Positions 17,637-27,675 are shown, numbered from the stretch's first letter. The stretch: DNA of 64,000 nucleotides from Ulvibacterium marinum (GCF_003626755.1 NZ_RBCJ01000005.1:186001-250000); one strand, 5' to 3'. A program made the numbers and translations. Notes: generated by a model not told the origin, from the sequence alone.

Positions 17637-19181
17637 CTAATTATCCCACCAAACCCTTGTATCCAAGATATCGGGGCCTTGTCTACTGATGGCCGCCTCC
17701 AAATTACCCAAATTGACAGTTCGCTCCGTATCAGGGTAAGTCAATCTTCGAATAAACTCTTCTGTTTGAAGTTCGCTACCAGGATATGGATTCGGTGCAA
17801 TGTCGGGAAATCCACTTCTTCTAAAATTTGCCCAACCTTCGTGACCGTTCAAGAAGGCGGATACCCAATATTGGGTATTGATATCTTCCAACTCACTTCC
17901 GGGAGTCAAGGCATGCGTATCCAAAAAGGCCTGAATTTCAGCTTCACTAATGGTAGTATCGCCGGGCCAATCGGCAAATTGCTCCATATGAGCCCGGATT
18001 CCCGCTTGGTACAATACATTGGCATCTCCTGCGGCCCATCCTCTGAAAGCGGCTTCTGCATGTAAGAGCAACGTTTGCGAATAGGTTACCATAAAAGCAG
18101 GAGCTTCTGGCCCACCAAGGCGTTCACGATCTAATTGGCTGTAATCGAAAAAACTAGCCAGCCCTTCCGAAATAGCTATTGGATCAATGGTCGTATTGTC
18201 AAAGCCTTGGGGCAAACCTCGTTGTTCCGCTGGATCATAGTTGGCATTTTCAGGTATTTGATCGGCACCGGAGGTGGCACCGATATACCGCACGGCAATT
18301 CTACCGAGCCTTGGGTCGTTGTTATCCTGTAAGTAATCCATAAACTCCCTTTCTATATAATAAAAAGGGGCTTGACCACCGTTCAGGTTGGTACCCAGCT
18401 CGTTGCGGAAACTTGCATCGTGCCAAATTGCCGCATTGTCTTCGTTAGAGGTCATAATACCGCCTGCAATAGCCTTAGCAACAAACTCTTGGGCTTTGGC
18501 CGGGTTTACTTTTGAAAGGCGCATAGCTGCTCTTAACATTAAAGAGTATCCCAATCGTTTCCAGGCAGAGATATTGTCACCAACACCTTGTCCGGCATAC
18601 ATAATCTCTTGATCTACGGCATCACCAGCAGGGTTCAAAGCGGCAGAGGCCTCTTCAAGTTCCTTTAGTATGTCATCGTAAATAGCTTCTTGCGGGTCAT
18701 AAACGGGAAACGGAATCTGTTCCAAGAACCCTTTGCCAGCTTCGAAATAGGGTATATCCCCATATGTATCCGTCAAAACCATAAACTCATGTGCTCGCCA
18801 AATTCGTAACATGGATAGCAGATTGGTACTCTCTGGGTCTATATTGGCAATACCGTCTACCAGGTTTTTAATAGTCGTTTGAAACCCGTCCCTCCAGTTA
18901 CCGGCTGTTCGTTGTCTGTTATCCTGATTAAAATTCCCGCCTGAACCTACTCCTTGAAAAGGGGTAGTCATATGCCTAACGATTTCCTCCTCATAGGTAA
19001 AATTGTTATAACCGGGCGAACTTCCGATAATCGCTCTGTTCAATTGAAAGGTACCGTCTATCTCTGTCAAACGCACCGGATCGGTATTAATTTCCTCGAA
19101 ATCCTTATCACAAGACACGAATAACGCCAAGGCTATACAAGTGCCGAATATATATTTGGTTGTATTTTTCATAGTCTTCAT
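17637..19181 (-). CDS. SusD/RagB family outer-membrane lipoprotein
   Basis: A 514-residue lipoprotein. The signal peptide carries the lipobox ALFVSC (Cys near residue 24), and the mature start DKDFEEINTDPVRLTE is typical of the SusD-like group. It should sit on the cell surface as the lid of the SusC channel and bind the incoming carbohydrate. Helical repeat elements such as NLVDGIANIDPESTNLLSML and LLLHAEAAFRGWAAGD fit the TPR-like SusD scaffold. It starts 1 nt after the stop of susC, as usual for the pair. The ligand is probably a sugar-acid-containing glycan, inferred from the downstream dehydratases. Confidence 0.93.
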   Translation of the reverse strand: MKTMKNTTKYIFGTCIALALFVSCDKDFEEINTDPVRLTEIDGTFQLNRAIIGSSPGYNNFTYEEEIVRHMTTPFQGVGSGGNFNQDNRQRTAGNWRDGFQTTIKNLVDGIANIDPESTNLLSMLRIWRAHEFMVLTDTYGDIPYFEAGKGFLEQIPFPVYDPQEAIYDDILKELEEASAALNPAGDAVDQEIMYAGQGVGDNISAWKRLGYSLMLRAAMRLSKVNPAKAQEFVAKAIAGGIMTSNEDNAAIWHDASFRNELGTNLNGGQAPFYYIEREFMDYLQDNNDPRLGRIAVRYIGATSGADQIPENANYDPAEQRGLPQGFDNTTIDPIAISEGLASFFDYSQLDRERLGGPEAPAFMVTYSQTLLLHAEAAFRGWAAGDANVLYQAGIRAHMEQFADWPGDTTISEAEIQAFLDTHALTPGSELEDINTQYWVSAFLNGHEGWANFRRSGFPDIAPNPYPGSELQTEEFIRRLTYPDTERTVNLGNLEAAISRQGPDILDTRVWWDN

Positions 19182-19182
19182 A

Positions 19183-22100
19183 TTAAAATTTCATATTAAG
19201 GTTAAAACCGATATCCCTTGTAATGGGCAAGCCCGTAGCTTCAAGCCCTACCAAGTTGTCGCCGTAGATACCGTTTTGATCCGGATGGATATGAGGCACC
19301 CATTTTTTAAGCACCGCCACATTGTTCATAATGATATCGAACTTCAATCCTTTAATAAACTTGATTCGATCTAAATGCTTGGTAAAATCATACCCCAAAG
19401 ACAGTTGTCTCAGCTGCCATGATCCCGCATTAAAAACAGATTGTTCGGAAGCCCTGTAGCTACGGATTACTTGATAATATGGCTGTATTTCCGCTTGGGC
19501 GGTATTTACACTACCATCTGGATTTACACCTTCACCCACAACGAACCCCACATCCCTACCGACCAAGGTGGCCTTGTCCAGACCATGGCGGTATGCATTT
19601 ATGTGTGTACCGGAAATCATCTTATGGCCCAATTTATAATCGATCAAAAAGGACAGGTTAAAGTTTTTGTAGCTGAAGCTATTTGTAAAGCCTCCTACCC
19701 AGACCGGCAGTGCGGTACCGAAATTCAGTTGTTCCTCTGACCGTAGTGGCAATCCGGTATTTGGATCGTGAACGATGTTTCCTGCGTCATCCCTTAACCA
19801 ACCCCATCCGTAGAGTTGTGCCATGGGCTTGCCTACTACTTGGCGTAGTTCTCCATGAAACTCGGCGTTCCCTACAGTGATAAAGTTATCATCAACACTT
19901 TCCCCAAGGCTCAATACCTCGGAAGTATTATACGATACGTTTGCCGAAGTATTCCACTCAAAATTATTGGTCCGTATCGGGCTGGCCGAAAGGAAAACCT
20001 CCACACCTTCGTTTCTGCTTTCCCCAACATTGATCAAACGTGTTGTAAACCCTGAAGCATCTGAAGTCTGTGCCTGTAGAATCTGATCAGAAGAAAGTTT
20101 ATTATAGTAAGAGGCCTCAAACCTTAAATTATTGAACAAGGTCAACTCCAGACCAACTTCCCTTTCTGTTACCAGCATCGGTTTCAAATCCGGATTCGGA
20201 ATCGTATTTGTGTCTATGTTACCTATTGGTCGATTCGAAAGTTGCAAGGGGTTGATTCGATACGGAAGCAATTGCGCATACGGCTGGACATCGGTATCAC
20301 TGCCGGCTTGGGCATATGCGACCCTTATCTTACCGAACGAGAGCCAATCAGGCATATTGAACGCATTGCTAAAGACAAAACTGCCGGTAACCGATGGATA
20401 TAAAATACTTAGGTTATCGGCCGAAAGAGTAGAGAACCAATCATTTCTTGCCGTAGCGTTAACATAGAGATACCCTCCGTAAGATAGTTCGGCCGCTGCA
20501 TAGAGTGAATTTACCCTTCTTTCGTTAAAAATGTAGTTTGGGGTAACCGTACTTGCGTTACCGATGGTATAAAGATCACGGGTATAGAAATTTTCCCCCA
20601 AGATAGTATTTATACTATTGCTCTGGTTCATTTGATTGCCCCCGAAATTAAGCATGGTTCCGAACTCACCAAACTGTTTGTTCGCACTGATCAAGAAGTC
20701 CACATTGGTTTCCCTAAAGCGCCGTTGATCCTGAATATACTGTCCGTTCACAAAGCCCGGAGGTGGCGAAGACTGACGCCTAGATCCCGTAGGCAGGTTG
20801 TAATCGACATCTCGATAATACCAGTCTTGCCCGACCCTTACTTGGGCATATAGCCAGTCGGTAAAATCATATTTAGCGGTAATATTCCCGAATACTCTGT
20901 CACGTACATTATTCTCGAACCGCTTCAATGCAAAATAAGGGTTAGTTCTATTACTAAATCTGGAATAGAGTATCTCATCACCGTTCTCATCACAACAATT
21001 CTCCTCTAATAAATCTAAAGGCATGGTGGACGCCAAGGTGTAGATAACCACGGGGCTATAATCCTGTTCCGCAATGTTGGGTGGATTCGTACGTGTCTCG
21101 TTCGAATAGTTAACGTTACCGGAAATGGTAAACTTTTTAAGTTTTTGGGTAAAACCAACATTGACAGTTCTTCTAACATAATCGGAGCCAGGTAGAATGG
21201 CCTCCGAATTTAAATTGGCCAAGGAAAAGCTGATACCTCCATTTTCGCCCCCAGAGGCTACGGATATGGTATTCATAAAGGTTGAACTATTTCGATAATA
21301 ATCCTTAACCTTGTTCGGGGTAGGTTCGTAAGGCACAACTAGGCCATCGAAGAGGATCTGAGTTCCCCCGACAGGCTCTCCGAAACTCCAAACACCTGAT
21401 ACGGGGAAAGGCGCATTGGGTCGCTGCCCACCTTCACCTTGACCGTACTCGTATTGGTAGTCGGTAAAATCCATTGGGGATCCGTTGGTATAATTGGAAT
21501 TAAATGTAACCTCTACCCCGTCTTCGGATCTATTTTTGGTAGTAATCATTATAACACCATCTTTGGCCCGGGCCCCATATAGAGCTGAGGCAGCAGCACC
21601 TTTAAGAATGGTCATCGTTTCTACGTCATCGGGGTTGATACTACTCAAACCATCACCACTATCTGAATTTCGATTACTACCAACAGGCGCAACACCACCA
21701 CTATCCACGCCAAAAGAGGTATTATTTATAGGTACACCGTTTACCACTATTAAGGGGGAGTTATTGCTTCCGAAGGAAGATATACCCCGTATTCTAATTT
21801 TACTACTTCCCTGTGGACCAGAACCCAGAGCGGAAATGTTGACCCCAGCTACCTTACCTTGAAGGGCATCCATAAAATTGGGAGTCCTGTTTACGGTAAA
21901 TTCTTCCGAATCTACCTTCGCCGTGGCGTAACCAAGTGTTTTGCGATCCCTTTCAATACCTAGGGCTGTTACTACCACCTCATTCAGGGCTTCGCTACTT
22001 TCGGCTAAGGTTACGTTTATGGTCGATTGATTGCCCACGACCATCTCTTTGGGTGTAAAGCCGATGTAACTGAAGACCAGTATCGCATTACTGCTTGACA

Positions 22101-22635
22101 CCGTTAAGGTATAATTTCCATCAAAGTCTGATGTGGTACCATTGCCTGTTCCTTTTTCAAGAATACTTGCTCCAGGAAGAGCCGTTCCATTGGCATCGGT
22201 CACTGTTCCACTTACTTCTAAGTCCTGCTGGGTGATTACATCAATCGTAACTTTGTCGACAGTTTTAGTCCTGTTCGGTGTCAAAACGATTTGTTTTTCG
22301 ATAATCTTATAATTGACCATGCCGTAGGGAAATAGTTTTTGTAACACCTTTTCTATCCCTTGTTTCTTAGTACGGATATCCAATTTGCGCTCTAGGTCCA
22401 ACTCCTCCTTGCTGTAGAAGAATTTGAACTCGGTCTTGTCTTCTATCGCCTCGATTACCTGAAGTACTGTAACTCCTGTCTTGTCAAGATCGATCTTAGT
22501 TTTCTGGGCATACCCAGACCCTGCGTGCATTTGGAATAATGTTGCGATAAAAAACAAGAAGGTAAATTTCACTTTCAAATCGAATTTTGGAGGAAATACA
22601 TGACATCCTGCCCTTAATTTCAATAGTTTTTTCAT
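19183..22635 (-). CDS. SusC/RagA family TonB-dependent transporter with STN signalling domain
   Basis: A 1150-residue outer-membrane transporter. After a signal sequence (residues about 20-45) comes an STN domain near 48-120 (GVTVLQVIEAIEDKTEFKFF), then a carboxypeptidase-regulatory-like domain near 138-215 (VSGTVTDANGTALPGAS), a TonB-box-like ALNEVVVTALG, a plug with SSKIRIRGISSFG and a large beta barrel ending in FNLNMKF. The STN domain marks it as a signalling transporter that contacts a FecR-type anti-sigma factor, and fecR lies just upstream. A 32-nt hairpin separates it from fecR. It imports the oligosaccharide or sugar acid bound by the partner SusD. Confidence 0.95.
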   Translation of the reverse strand: MKKLLKLRAGCHVFPPKFDLKVKFTFLFFIATLFQMHAGSGYAQKTKIDLDKTGVTVLQVIEAIEDKTEFKFFYSKEELDLERKLDIRTKKQGIEKVLQKLFPYGMVNYKIIEKQIVLTPNRTKTVDKVTIDVITQQDLEVSGTVTDANGTALPGASILEKGTGNGTTSDFDGNYTLTVSSSNAILVFSYIGFTPKEMVVGNQSTINVTLAESSEALNEVVVTALGIERDRKTLGYATAKVDSEEFTVNRTPNFMDALQGKVAGVNISALGSGPQGSSKIRIRGISSFGSNNSPLIVVNGVPINNTSFGVDSGGVAPVGSNRNSDSGDGLSSINPDDVETMTILKGAAASALYGARAKDGVIMITTKNRSEDGVEVTFNSNYTNGSPMDFTDYQYEYGQGEGGQRPNAPFPVSGVWSFGEPVGGTQILFDGLVVPYEPTPNKVKDYYRNSSTFMNTISVASGGENGGISFSLANLNSEAILPGSDYVRRTVNVGFTQKLKKFTISGNVNYSNETRTNPPNIAEQDYSPVVIYTLASTMPLDLLEENCCDENGDEILYSRFSNRTNPYFALKRFENNVRDRVFGNITAKYDFTDWLYAQVRVGQDWYYRDVDYNLPTGSRRQSSPPPGFVNGQYIQDQRRFRETNVDFLISANKQFGEFGTMLNFGGNQMNQSNSINTILGENFYTRDLYTIGNASTVTPNYIFNERRVNSLYAAAELSYGGYLYVNATARNDWFSTLSADNLSILYPSVTGSFVFSNAFNMPDWLSFGKIRVAYAQAGSDTDVQPYAQLLPYRINPLQLSNRPIGNIDTNTIPNPDLKPMLVTEREVGLELTLFNNLRFEASYYNKLSSDQILQAQTSDASGFTTRLINVGESRNEGVEVFLSASPIRTNNFEWNTSANVSYNTSEVLSLGESVDDNFITVGNAEFHGELRQVVGKPMAQLYGWGWLRDDAGNIVHDPNTGLPLRSEEQLNFGTALPVWVGGFTNSFSYKNFNLSFLIDYKLGHKMISGTHINAYRHGLDKATLVGRDVGFVVGEGVNPDGSVNTAQAEIQPYYQVIRSYRASEQSVFNAGSWQLRQLSLGYDFTKHLDRIKFIKGLKFDIIMNNVAVLKKWVPHIHPDQNGIYGDNLVGLEATGLPITRDIGFNLNMKF

Positions 22636-22679
22636 AATTTCATTTTAGGTTTTAGTTATTCTCAACTTTAATCTTCAAT

Positions 22680-22711
22680 AAATCGGGAAGTGTTGGCGCA
22701 CTTTCCGATTT
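22680..22711. promoter_or_regulatory. Hairpin between fecR and susC
   Basis: The inverted repeat AAATCGG-n-AAGTG / CACTT-n-CCGATTT encloses TTGGCG, giving 12 paired bases with one mismatch. It sits in the 116-nt gap between fecR and susC. Hairpins here can tune the ratio of regulator to receptor by attenuation or mRNA processing. No long T run follows on the minus strand. Confidence 0.5.
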
Positions 22712-22751
22712 TCTTATTCTGGGTTTTGTTCAATTCATACTCAAATGTTTT

Positions 22752-23969
22752 TTAGTCGTTCGTTTCGATTATAGTTATTGTGTTCTCATTAACCTGGTAC
22801 CCAAACGGAGTATGTTCTTGGAATACTTTTAAAATCTGATCAATGGATTCCTTTGTGAAAGTACCGGTATACCTTTTTTTGTTCAATTGTTCAACCTGAT
22901 TGTCAATGACTATGTCAAAGTGTCTTTCCAGTTCTTTAATAATCACTTCAAATTCATCGTCAACAAAGAACAGTTGGCCTTCGGCCCAAGCGATATATTT
23001 TTTTACGTCGACCTGATCAACTGCAATAGTGCCATTCTCTAAGGTCGCTCTATCCCCGGGTACAATATTTATGGTCTTTGCCCCTTCATCATTATTCGCT
23101 TTATATACACCCACACTGCCTTCTATCAGAACCGTAGAAGTATTGTTTTCATCCTTATAACTTGATACGTTGAATTTAGTTCCGTAGACCCTGGTGTTCA
23201 TTTGATCTGTAATTACGGTAAATGGCCGGGTCTCGTCTTTTTCAACTGTGAAGTAAGCTTCCCCATCTAAATATACATTTCTTGGCCTACCACTTACGAA
23301 TGCCACCGGATAGCGGAGTTTGGAGCCCGAATTTAAGACTACCCGCGAACCATCCGAAAGTTTTAGCTCAAACTTTTTGCCATAAGGAATAATAAGCTCA
23401 TTGTATTTAATCAGCTTTTGAGCCGTCGCCACCTCTTCTTCGTATATCAACATATTTTGTTCTTGGCTTACCACTTTTTTACCCTTGGCATTGGTTATAA
23501 TCTCAGAAGAAGTTTCATCGATAATCTGTTCCGTGCCGTCTTCCAGTCTTAAGATTATATTACTATCGGTAATTGATGGCAATTCTTCCTGCTGCTGCAT
23601 ACTTGCATACTGATATACTCCGTAGGCAGTCCCGATAATTCCAATAAAAACTGCGGCAACCTTTAGCAAGTGGTTTTTCCTAAAGCCTGATACTATATGT
23701 AATTTAGAATTGCTATTTTCAGAACTGTTCCTTTCTTGAACAATATTCTGCCACATGACATCAAAGCTTTTTTCTGGCAGTTCTTCCAAATCATTGAACT
23801 GAGTCAATCGTATGAAATTGGCAGCACTTTCGATGATTTCCTTTTTTTCGGGATGTTCCGAAACCCAGTTTTCCCAAAAATTCAAGGTCATTTCGTCAGG
23901 ATTCAAGATCCACTTCTGGAAATATTCATCGATAATAAAATCTTCTTCCGTATAATCGGTGTATTTCAT
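22752..23969 (-). CDS. FecR family anti-sigma factor
   Basis: A 405-residue inner-membrane protein. The N-terminal cytoplasmic part (to about residue 90) should hold the ECF sigma factor. A single membrane span lies near 93-112 (VAAVFIGIIGTAYGVYQYA). The periplasmic FecR domain includes GKKFELKLSDGSRVVLNSGS near 197-216 and YLDGEAYFTVEKDE, followed by a C-terminal DUF4974-like segment (VIIKELERHFDIVIDNQV). It transmits substrate binding by the SusC STN domain to a sigma factor. No sigma gene is adjacent; the nearest candidate lies at 31386-32036 on the opposite strand, beyond the glucarate operon. Confidence 0.93.
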   Translation of the reverse strand: MKYTDYTEEDFIIDEYFQKWILNPDEMTLNFWENWVSEHPEKKEIIESAANFIRLTQFNDLEELPEKSFDVMWQNIVQERNSSENSNSKLHIVSGFRKNHLLKVAAVFIGIIGTAYGVYQYASMQQQEELPSITDSNIILRLEDGTEQIIDETSSEIITNAKGKKVVSQEQNMLIYEEEVATAQKLIKYNELIIPYGKKFELKLSDGSRVVLNSGSKLRYPVAFVSGRPRNVYLDGEAYFTVEKDETRPFTVITDQMNTRVYGTKFNVSSYKDENNTSTVLIEGSVGVYKANNDEGAKTINIVPGDRATLENGTIAVDQVDVKKYIAWAEGQLFFVDDEFEVIIKELERHFDIVIDNQVEQLNKKRYTGTFTKESIDQILKVFQEHTPFGYQVNENTITIIETND

Positions 23970-24168
23970 ATTTACGCAATAGTTTAGGGAAACCTAGTCT
24001 TGTTATTAGAAAGAGGTGGAAATTCACTTTTTACCCCATAGGAATCCAAAATTTTCTTGAATAGCCAAAATGAGCCTCTATATTTTCATAAATCGATAAG
24101 TTTTCAGCACGGGTTGATTTCTCAAGGAAATGTAAGGAAACTTAAGGGTTGGGTTAAAAAAACTATTT

Positions 24169-24184
24169 AAAACGGCGTCGTTTT
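24169..24184 (-). terminator. Terminator behind the glucarate operon
   Basis: The inverted repeat AAAACGGCGTCGTTTT starts 16 nt after the stop of the UxuA-like gene. On the minus strand it is followed by AAATAG and then seven T. It separates the glucarate operon from fecR, which must have its own promoter in 23970-24168. Confidence 0.6.
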
Positions 24185-24200
24185 TAACTAACTTAAAACC

Positions 24201-25376
24201 TCAATGATAGCCCATTTCAATGGCGTGCATAAGTGCTTTAATGTATCCAAAGGCATATGCATGGCCTTGAAGATAGGCTGCAGGATCCTCATGTCTCGGA
24301 ATATGGTCGGGCATTACCATGGCATCATAGCCCACATCTCGTAAGGCAACTAAAATTTCGCCGAAATCCATATCGCCATTATCGGGATACACTTCCTGAA
24401 AATCGTTGTATTTTCCCTTGATGTTTCGTAAATGAATGTTGAATATCTGCTTGCGTTCCCCGACCCATTTGATAATGGGAAGAATTTCCGTTCTTGGTTC
24501 TTGTAAACCCTCCGCAGTGGACCCAAGACAAAGGTTGAAACCGTGTGAGGGGCTATCGTACAACTGGGCAAAACGTTTTATGCCTTCGAACACATCAGGG
24601 CTGTTCCATCTGGTTATACCACGATATCCAACAGGTGCTGGAGGATCCGCAATGTGGTTTGCAAGTTTTACATTGTATTCTTCAGCGACGGGAATGACCC
24701 GATTTAAGAAGTAAGTAATGCGTTCGTACATTTCGTCGATATCTACTTTACCTGCAATCGTAAGACCTTCGTTTTTAGTCAGTGCCTCCTCTAAATTCCA
24801 ACTACGGTAGTAGGTATTTCCACGAGAAGTGTCAAGCGTATCTCCAGTTCTTAGAATAACATGTATAATGGTATTGTAATTCAACACTTTAACCCCTGTT
24901 TTACTTGCAACGGTAATCATCTGTTGAATCAACTCGATTTCGCGATCTCGTGCGGGACTTTTGCCCAACATAATGTTAGGAGTGCTAATTTTCTCAATGC
25001 CTGCGGATGATAGGGGTAAGTGATAGGCGTCTAATTTGATACCATATTTTTCACAGGCCTCTCGCTTTCTCATAGAATCATCAAGGTCCCAGCCTACGCC
25101 TTCAATAAATTTTGGTGAACCACCGTCCATATTGAAAACGCCGTATCTAGCCAGAAACTCTAAATTTTTTCTTCCGGTACCGCCATGTTGACAACCTACC
25201 TTATATAGAATGGGCTTTTTTTCCTTTAGGTCTTCTTCTACCTTTGACTCTTTTTTTTCCGTTTGCTTACATGCTGCAGAAAGTGATCCTATGGAGCCCA
25301 ATGCAGTAGCTCCCAATCCTCCTTTTAATATAGTGGAAAGCGCTTTTCGCCTATCCACGTTTTTAAGTTCTTCCAT
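24201..25376 (-). CDS. Tat-signal lipoprotein, mannonate dehydratase (UxuA)-like TIM barrel
   Basis: A 391-residue protein with a twin-arginine start (DRRKALSTILKGG) and a lipobox LSAAC near residue 35, so probably a periplasmic, membrane-anchored lipoprotein. The barrel resembles UxuA: HIADPPAPVGYRGITRW near 238-254, GFNLCLGSTAEG, FNIHLRNIKG, GDMDF and VMPDHIPRHEDPAAY, which hold the His, Cys and Asp candidates for metal binding. Known UxuA proteins dehydrate D-mannonate in the cytoplasm; an exported relative is unusual and its substrate may differ. It is the last gene of the glucarate operon, 51 nt after gudD. Confidence 0.78.
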   Translation of the reverse strand: MEELKNVDRRKALSTILKGGLGATALGSIGSLSAACKQTEKKESKVEEDLKEKKPILYKVGCQHGGTGRKNLEFLARYGVFNMDGGSPKFIEGVGWDLDDSMRKREACEKYGIKLDAYHLPLSSAGIEKISTPNIMLGKSPARDREIELIQQMITVASKTGVKVLNYNTIIHVILRTGDTLDTSRGNTYYRSWNLEEALTKNEGLTIAGKVDIDEMYERITYFLNRVIPVAEEYNVKLANHIADPPAPVGYRGITRWNSPDVFEGIKRFAQLYDSPSHGFNLCLGSTAEGLQEPRTEILPIIKWVGERKQIFNIHLRNIKGKYNDFQEVYPDNGDMDFGEILVALRDVGYDAMVMPDHIPRHEDPAAYLQGHAYAFGYIKALMHAIEMGYH

Positions 25377-25427
25377 ATTTTAAAAATCTTAGATGCGTTT
25401 ATATTGATTTTGATTCGTGAAACGACT

Positions 25428-26711
25428 TTACCACCTTTGGAGATCGAATTTCCAATCGGGGTTTACCTTTTTCATTTCAACCTCATCGTTTCTTTCCTTA
25501 AGGCCACATTCCAAAAACCTTGTATGAAGTTTTTGTAATTGTTCCCGATCCAGTTCCACCCCTAGGCCAGGGCCTTTGGGTACTTCAACAAAACCTTCCT
25601 CTATCTGTAGTTTTCCTCCTTTAATGACCTCATCGACTTGCCAGGGATAATGCGTGTCGAGCGCATAATCGAGATGAGGAACTGCCGCACCTAAATGTGT
25701 CATCGCCGCCATGGAAATACCTAGATGACTATTGGAATGCATGGAAAAGCCCCTTCCAAAAGTTTGGCAAATTTTATTCAGCTCCATTGAGGCGCGAAGG
25801 CCTCCCCAAAAATGATGGTCGGATAAAATGATATGCTCAGAGCCAAATTGTATGCTTGAAGGTATATCCTCGAACGAAGTGGTACACATATTGGTCGCCA
25901 AAGGAATGTTCACTTCTTTACTCAATGCCCCCATTTTTTTCTGTCCACGAACGGGGTCTTCATAATACTCCAAAATACCTTCCATTTTTTTGCCATATTT
26001 TATGGCAGTCTCCAAAGACCAAATCGCATTGGGATCCAATCGCAACGGAACATCAGGGCCAAAAGCTTCCCGAAGGGCTAACATACTATTGCACTCTATA
26101 TCGGGATGTAATGCGCCTCCTTTTAATTTTATCGATTGAAAGCCAAATTCCTCACACATAGCTTTCGCTTGCGAAACAATCTGGTCGGGGGACAAAGCTT
26201 CTTCTTGACGTGCCTTTAACCAGCCAAATGCATTACTATCCATATCAAAACCAAGTTCTCCTCCGGCTCCTTCGTATTTATAGAACAGATAGGCTGAAAA
26301 TGGGACTTTATCTCTTGACCTTCCTCCTAATAAATCTACAACCGGTCTATCCAGTTTTTTTCCTATACAGTCTAAACAGGCGACTTCAATGGCACTGAAA
26401 AGATGCACTAGTAAACGCTGATCCCAAGGTGCTACACCACGTTGGTCTTCCTGTTTTCCAAATTCATCTTGAATCAGATTTTTGATGGTATGGAGTTGAA
26501 AAATATCTTGACCAATGAGATGTGGTTTCAGCTCTTCTAATGAATTGTATATTTTTTCGCTTCCAGGTATCTCGCTTAGCCCAATGATACCAACGTCCGT
26601 AATCACTTCGACAATGATTCGTAAGGCGTATGGCGCATGTAAACCTGCGGCATTTAGTAAGGGCGGGTCCCCCACGGCGATTTGGGTATTATATATATCG
26701 GTTATCTTCAT
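25428..26711 (-). CDS. gudD: D-glucarate dehydratase
   Basis: A 427-residue enolase-superfamily enzyme with the residues that define glucarate dehydratase: the Lys-x-Lys motif in SIKLKGG, metal ligands Asp in RLDPNAIWS, Glu in YEDPVRGQ and Asn in LATNMCTTSF, and the Asp/His pair in SDHHFWGG and SMHSNSHLGIS. It converts D-glucarate (often also L-idarate) to 5-keto-4-deoxy-glucarate in the cytoplasm; no signal peptide is present. Neighbours encode the next two steps, the aldolase and the tartronate-semialdehyde reductase, plus a permease, which supports the call strongly. Confidence 0.92.
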   Translation of the reverse strand: MKITDIYNTQIAVGDPPLLNAAGLHAPYALRIIVEVITDVGIIGLSEIPGSEKIYNSLEELKPHLIGQDIFQLHTIKNLIQDEFGKQEDQRGVAPWDQRLLVHLFSAIEVACLDCIGKKLDRPVVDLLGGRSRDKVPFSAYLFYKYEGAGGELGFDMDSNAFGWLKARQEEALSPDQIVSQAKAMCEEFGFQSIKLKGGALHPDIECNSMLALREAFGPDVPLRLDPNAIWSLETAIKYGKKMEGILEYYEDPVRGQKKMGALSKEVNIPLATNMCTTSFEDIPSSIQFGSEHIILSDHHFWGGLRASMELNKICQTFGRGFSMHSNSHLGISMAAMTHLGAAVPHLDYALDTHYPWQVDEVIKGGKLQIEEGFVEVPKGPGLGVELDREQLQKLHTRFLECGLKERNDEVEMKKVNPDWKFDLQRW

Positions 26712-26748
26712 TCTACGTTTTGGCTAATTTAATGAGGTTACTTATTAA

Positions 26749-27621
26749 TTAAATTCCGGATAATCCGGCAAGCAAAATATACAGGCTGCTATGGTCCAAT
26801 TCGCCTCGGCCTTGGGCTATCAAGGCATCCATGCCCGTAGCCACTTGGGCGCTACCGGGCAAAGGAACAGAGAATTCCTTTCCGGCCTGCAGTGCAATGT
26901 TCATATCTTTTCGATGTAGTTTTACCTTGAAACCGGGTTTGAAATTATCATCGATAATCCGTTGTCCATGTAAATCTAGAATACGGCTTTGGGCAAATCC
27001 GCCCAATAGAGCTTCCCGCATTTTTTCGATGTTGACGTTTGCCTTTTTTGCCAATGCAAAAGCCTCCGCAACGGCTTGGATGGTCATACCAACGATAATT
27101 TGGTTACAGGCTTTAGTGGTCTGTCCCGCTCCCGCGTCGCCTATCAAAACCGCACTTTTGCCCATGATATCAAATAGTGGGAGAACCCTATCGAAAGCGG
27201 CTTGGCTTCCGCCGACCATAATCGATATCGTACCACTTTCTGCACCTACTTGTCCACCGGATACAGGGGCATCCAAAGCTTCTACATCTTTTTCCTGAAA
27301 AGCGTCGTAAAGTTTCTTTGCAGAGGAAGGGGCAATAGTAGACATATCTACAAAAATCGACCCTGGCTTTATGCCTTCCAGTACGCCATCTTTACCTAAT
27401 GCAACTGACTCTACTTCCGGCGAATCGGGCAACATTGTAATGATCACATCATTATCTTGGGCCAATGCCTTGCTGGAAGAATAGGTCTTTGCACCGGCAT
27501 CGGCTACTTCTTTAGCGGCAGCACTGGTTTCCAGTATCGACACGGAATATTCCGCTTTGATCAAATTTAATGCCATAGGTTTCCCCATAATTCCTAATCC
27601 TATAAATCCTACTTTTTCCAT
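26749..27621 (-). CDS. garR: 2-hydroxy-3-oxopropionate (tartronate semialdehyde) reductase
   Basis: A 290-residue beta-hydroxyacid dehydrogenase. The NAD-binding GFIGLGIMGKPMALNL lies at residues 5-20, the substrate loop DAPVSGGQVGAESGT near 116-130, and the catalytic Lys in GQTTKACNQII near 165-175. The nearby QSRILDLHGQRI resembles the GarR signature. It reduces tartronate semialdehyde from the aldolase to glycerate. The order aldolase, permease, reductase, glucarate dehydratase in one operon makes the identification firm. Glycerate kinase, the next enzyme, is not in the window. Confidence 0.9.
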   Translation of the reverse strand: MEKVGFIGLGIMGKPMALNLIKAEYSVSILETSAAAKEVADAGAKTYSSSKALAQDNDVIITMLPDSPEVESVALGKDGVLEGIKPGSIFVDMSTIAPSSAKKLYDAFQEKDVEALDAPVSGGQVGAESGTISIMVGGSQAAFDRVLPLFDIMGKSAVLIGDAGAGQTTKACNQIIVGMTIQAVAEAFALAKKANVNIEKMREALLGGFAQSRILDLHGQRIIDDNFKPGFKVKLHRKDMNIALQAGKEFSVPLPGSAQVATGMDALIAQGRGELDHSSLYILLAGLSGI

Positions 27622-27675
27622 TTTTTGTGTTTTATAATCAAATTTGTAATTAGTTTTCCATTGGGAAGAAGTTCG

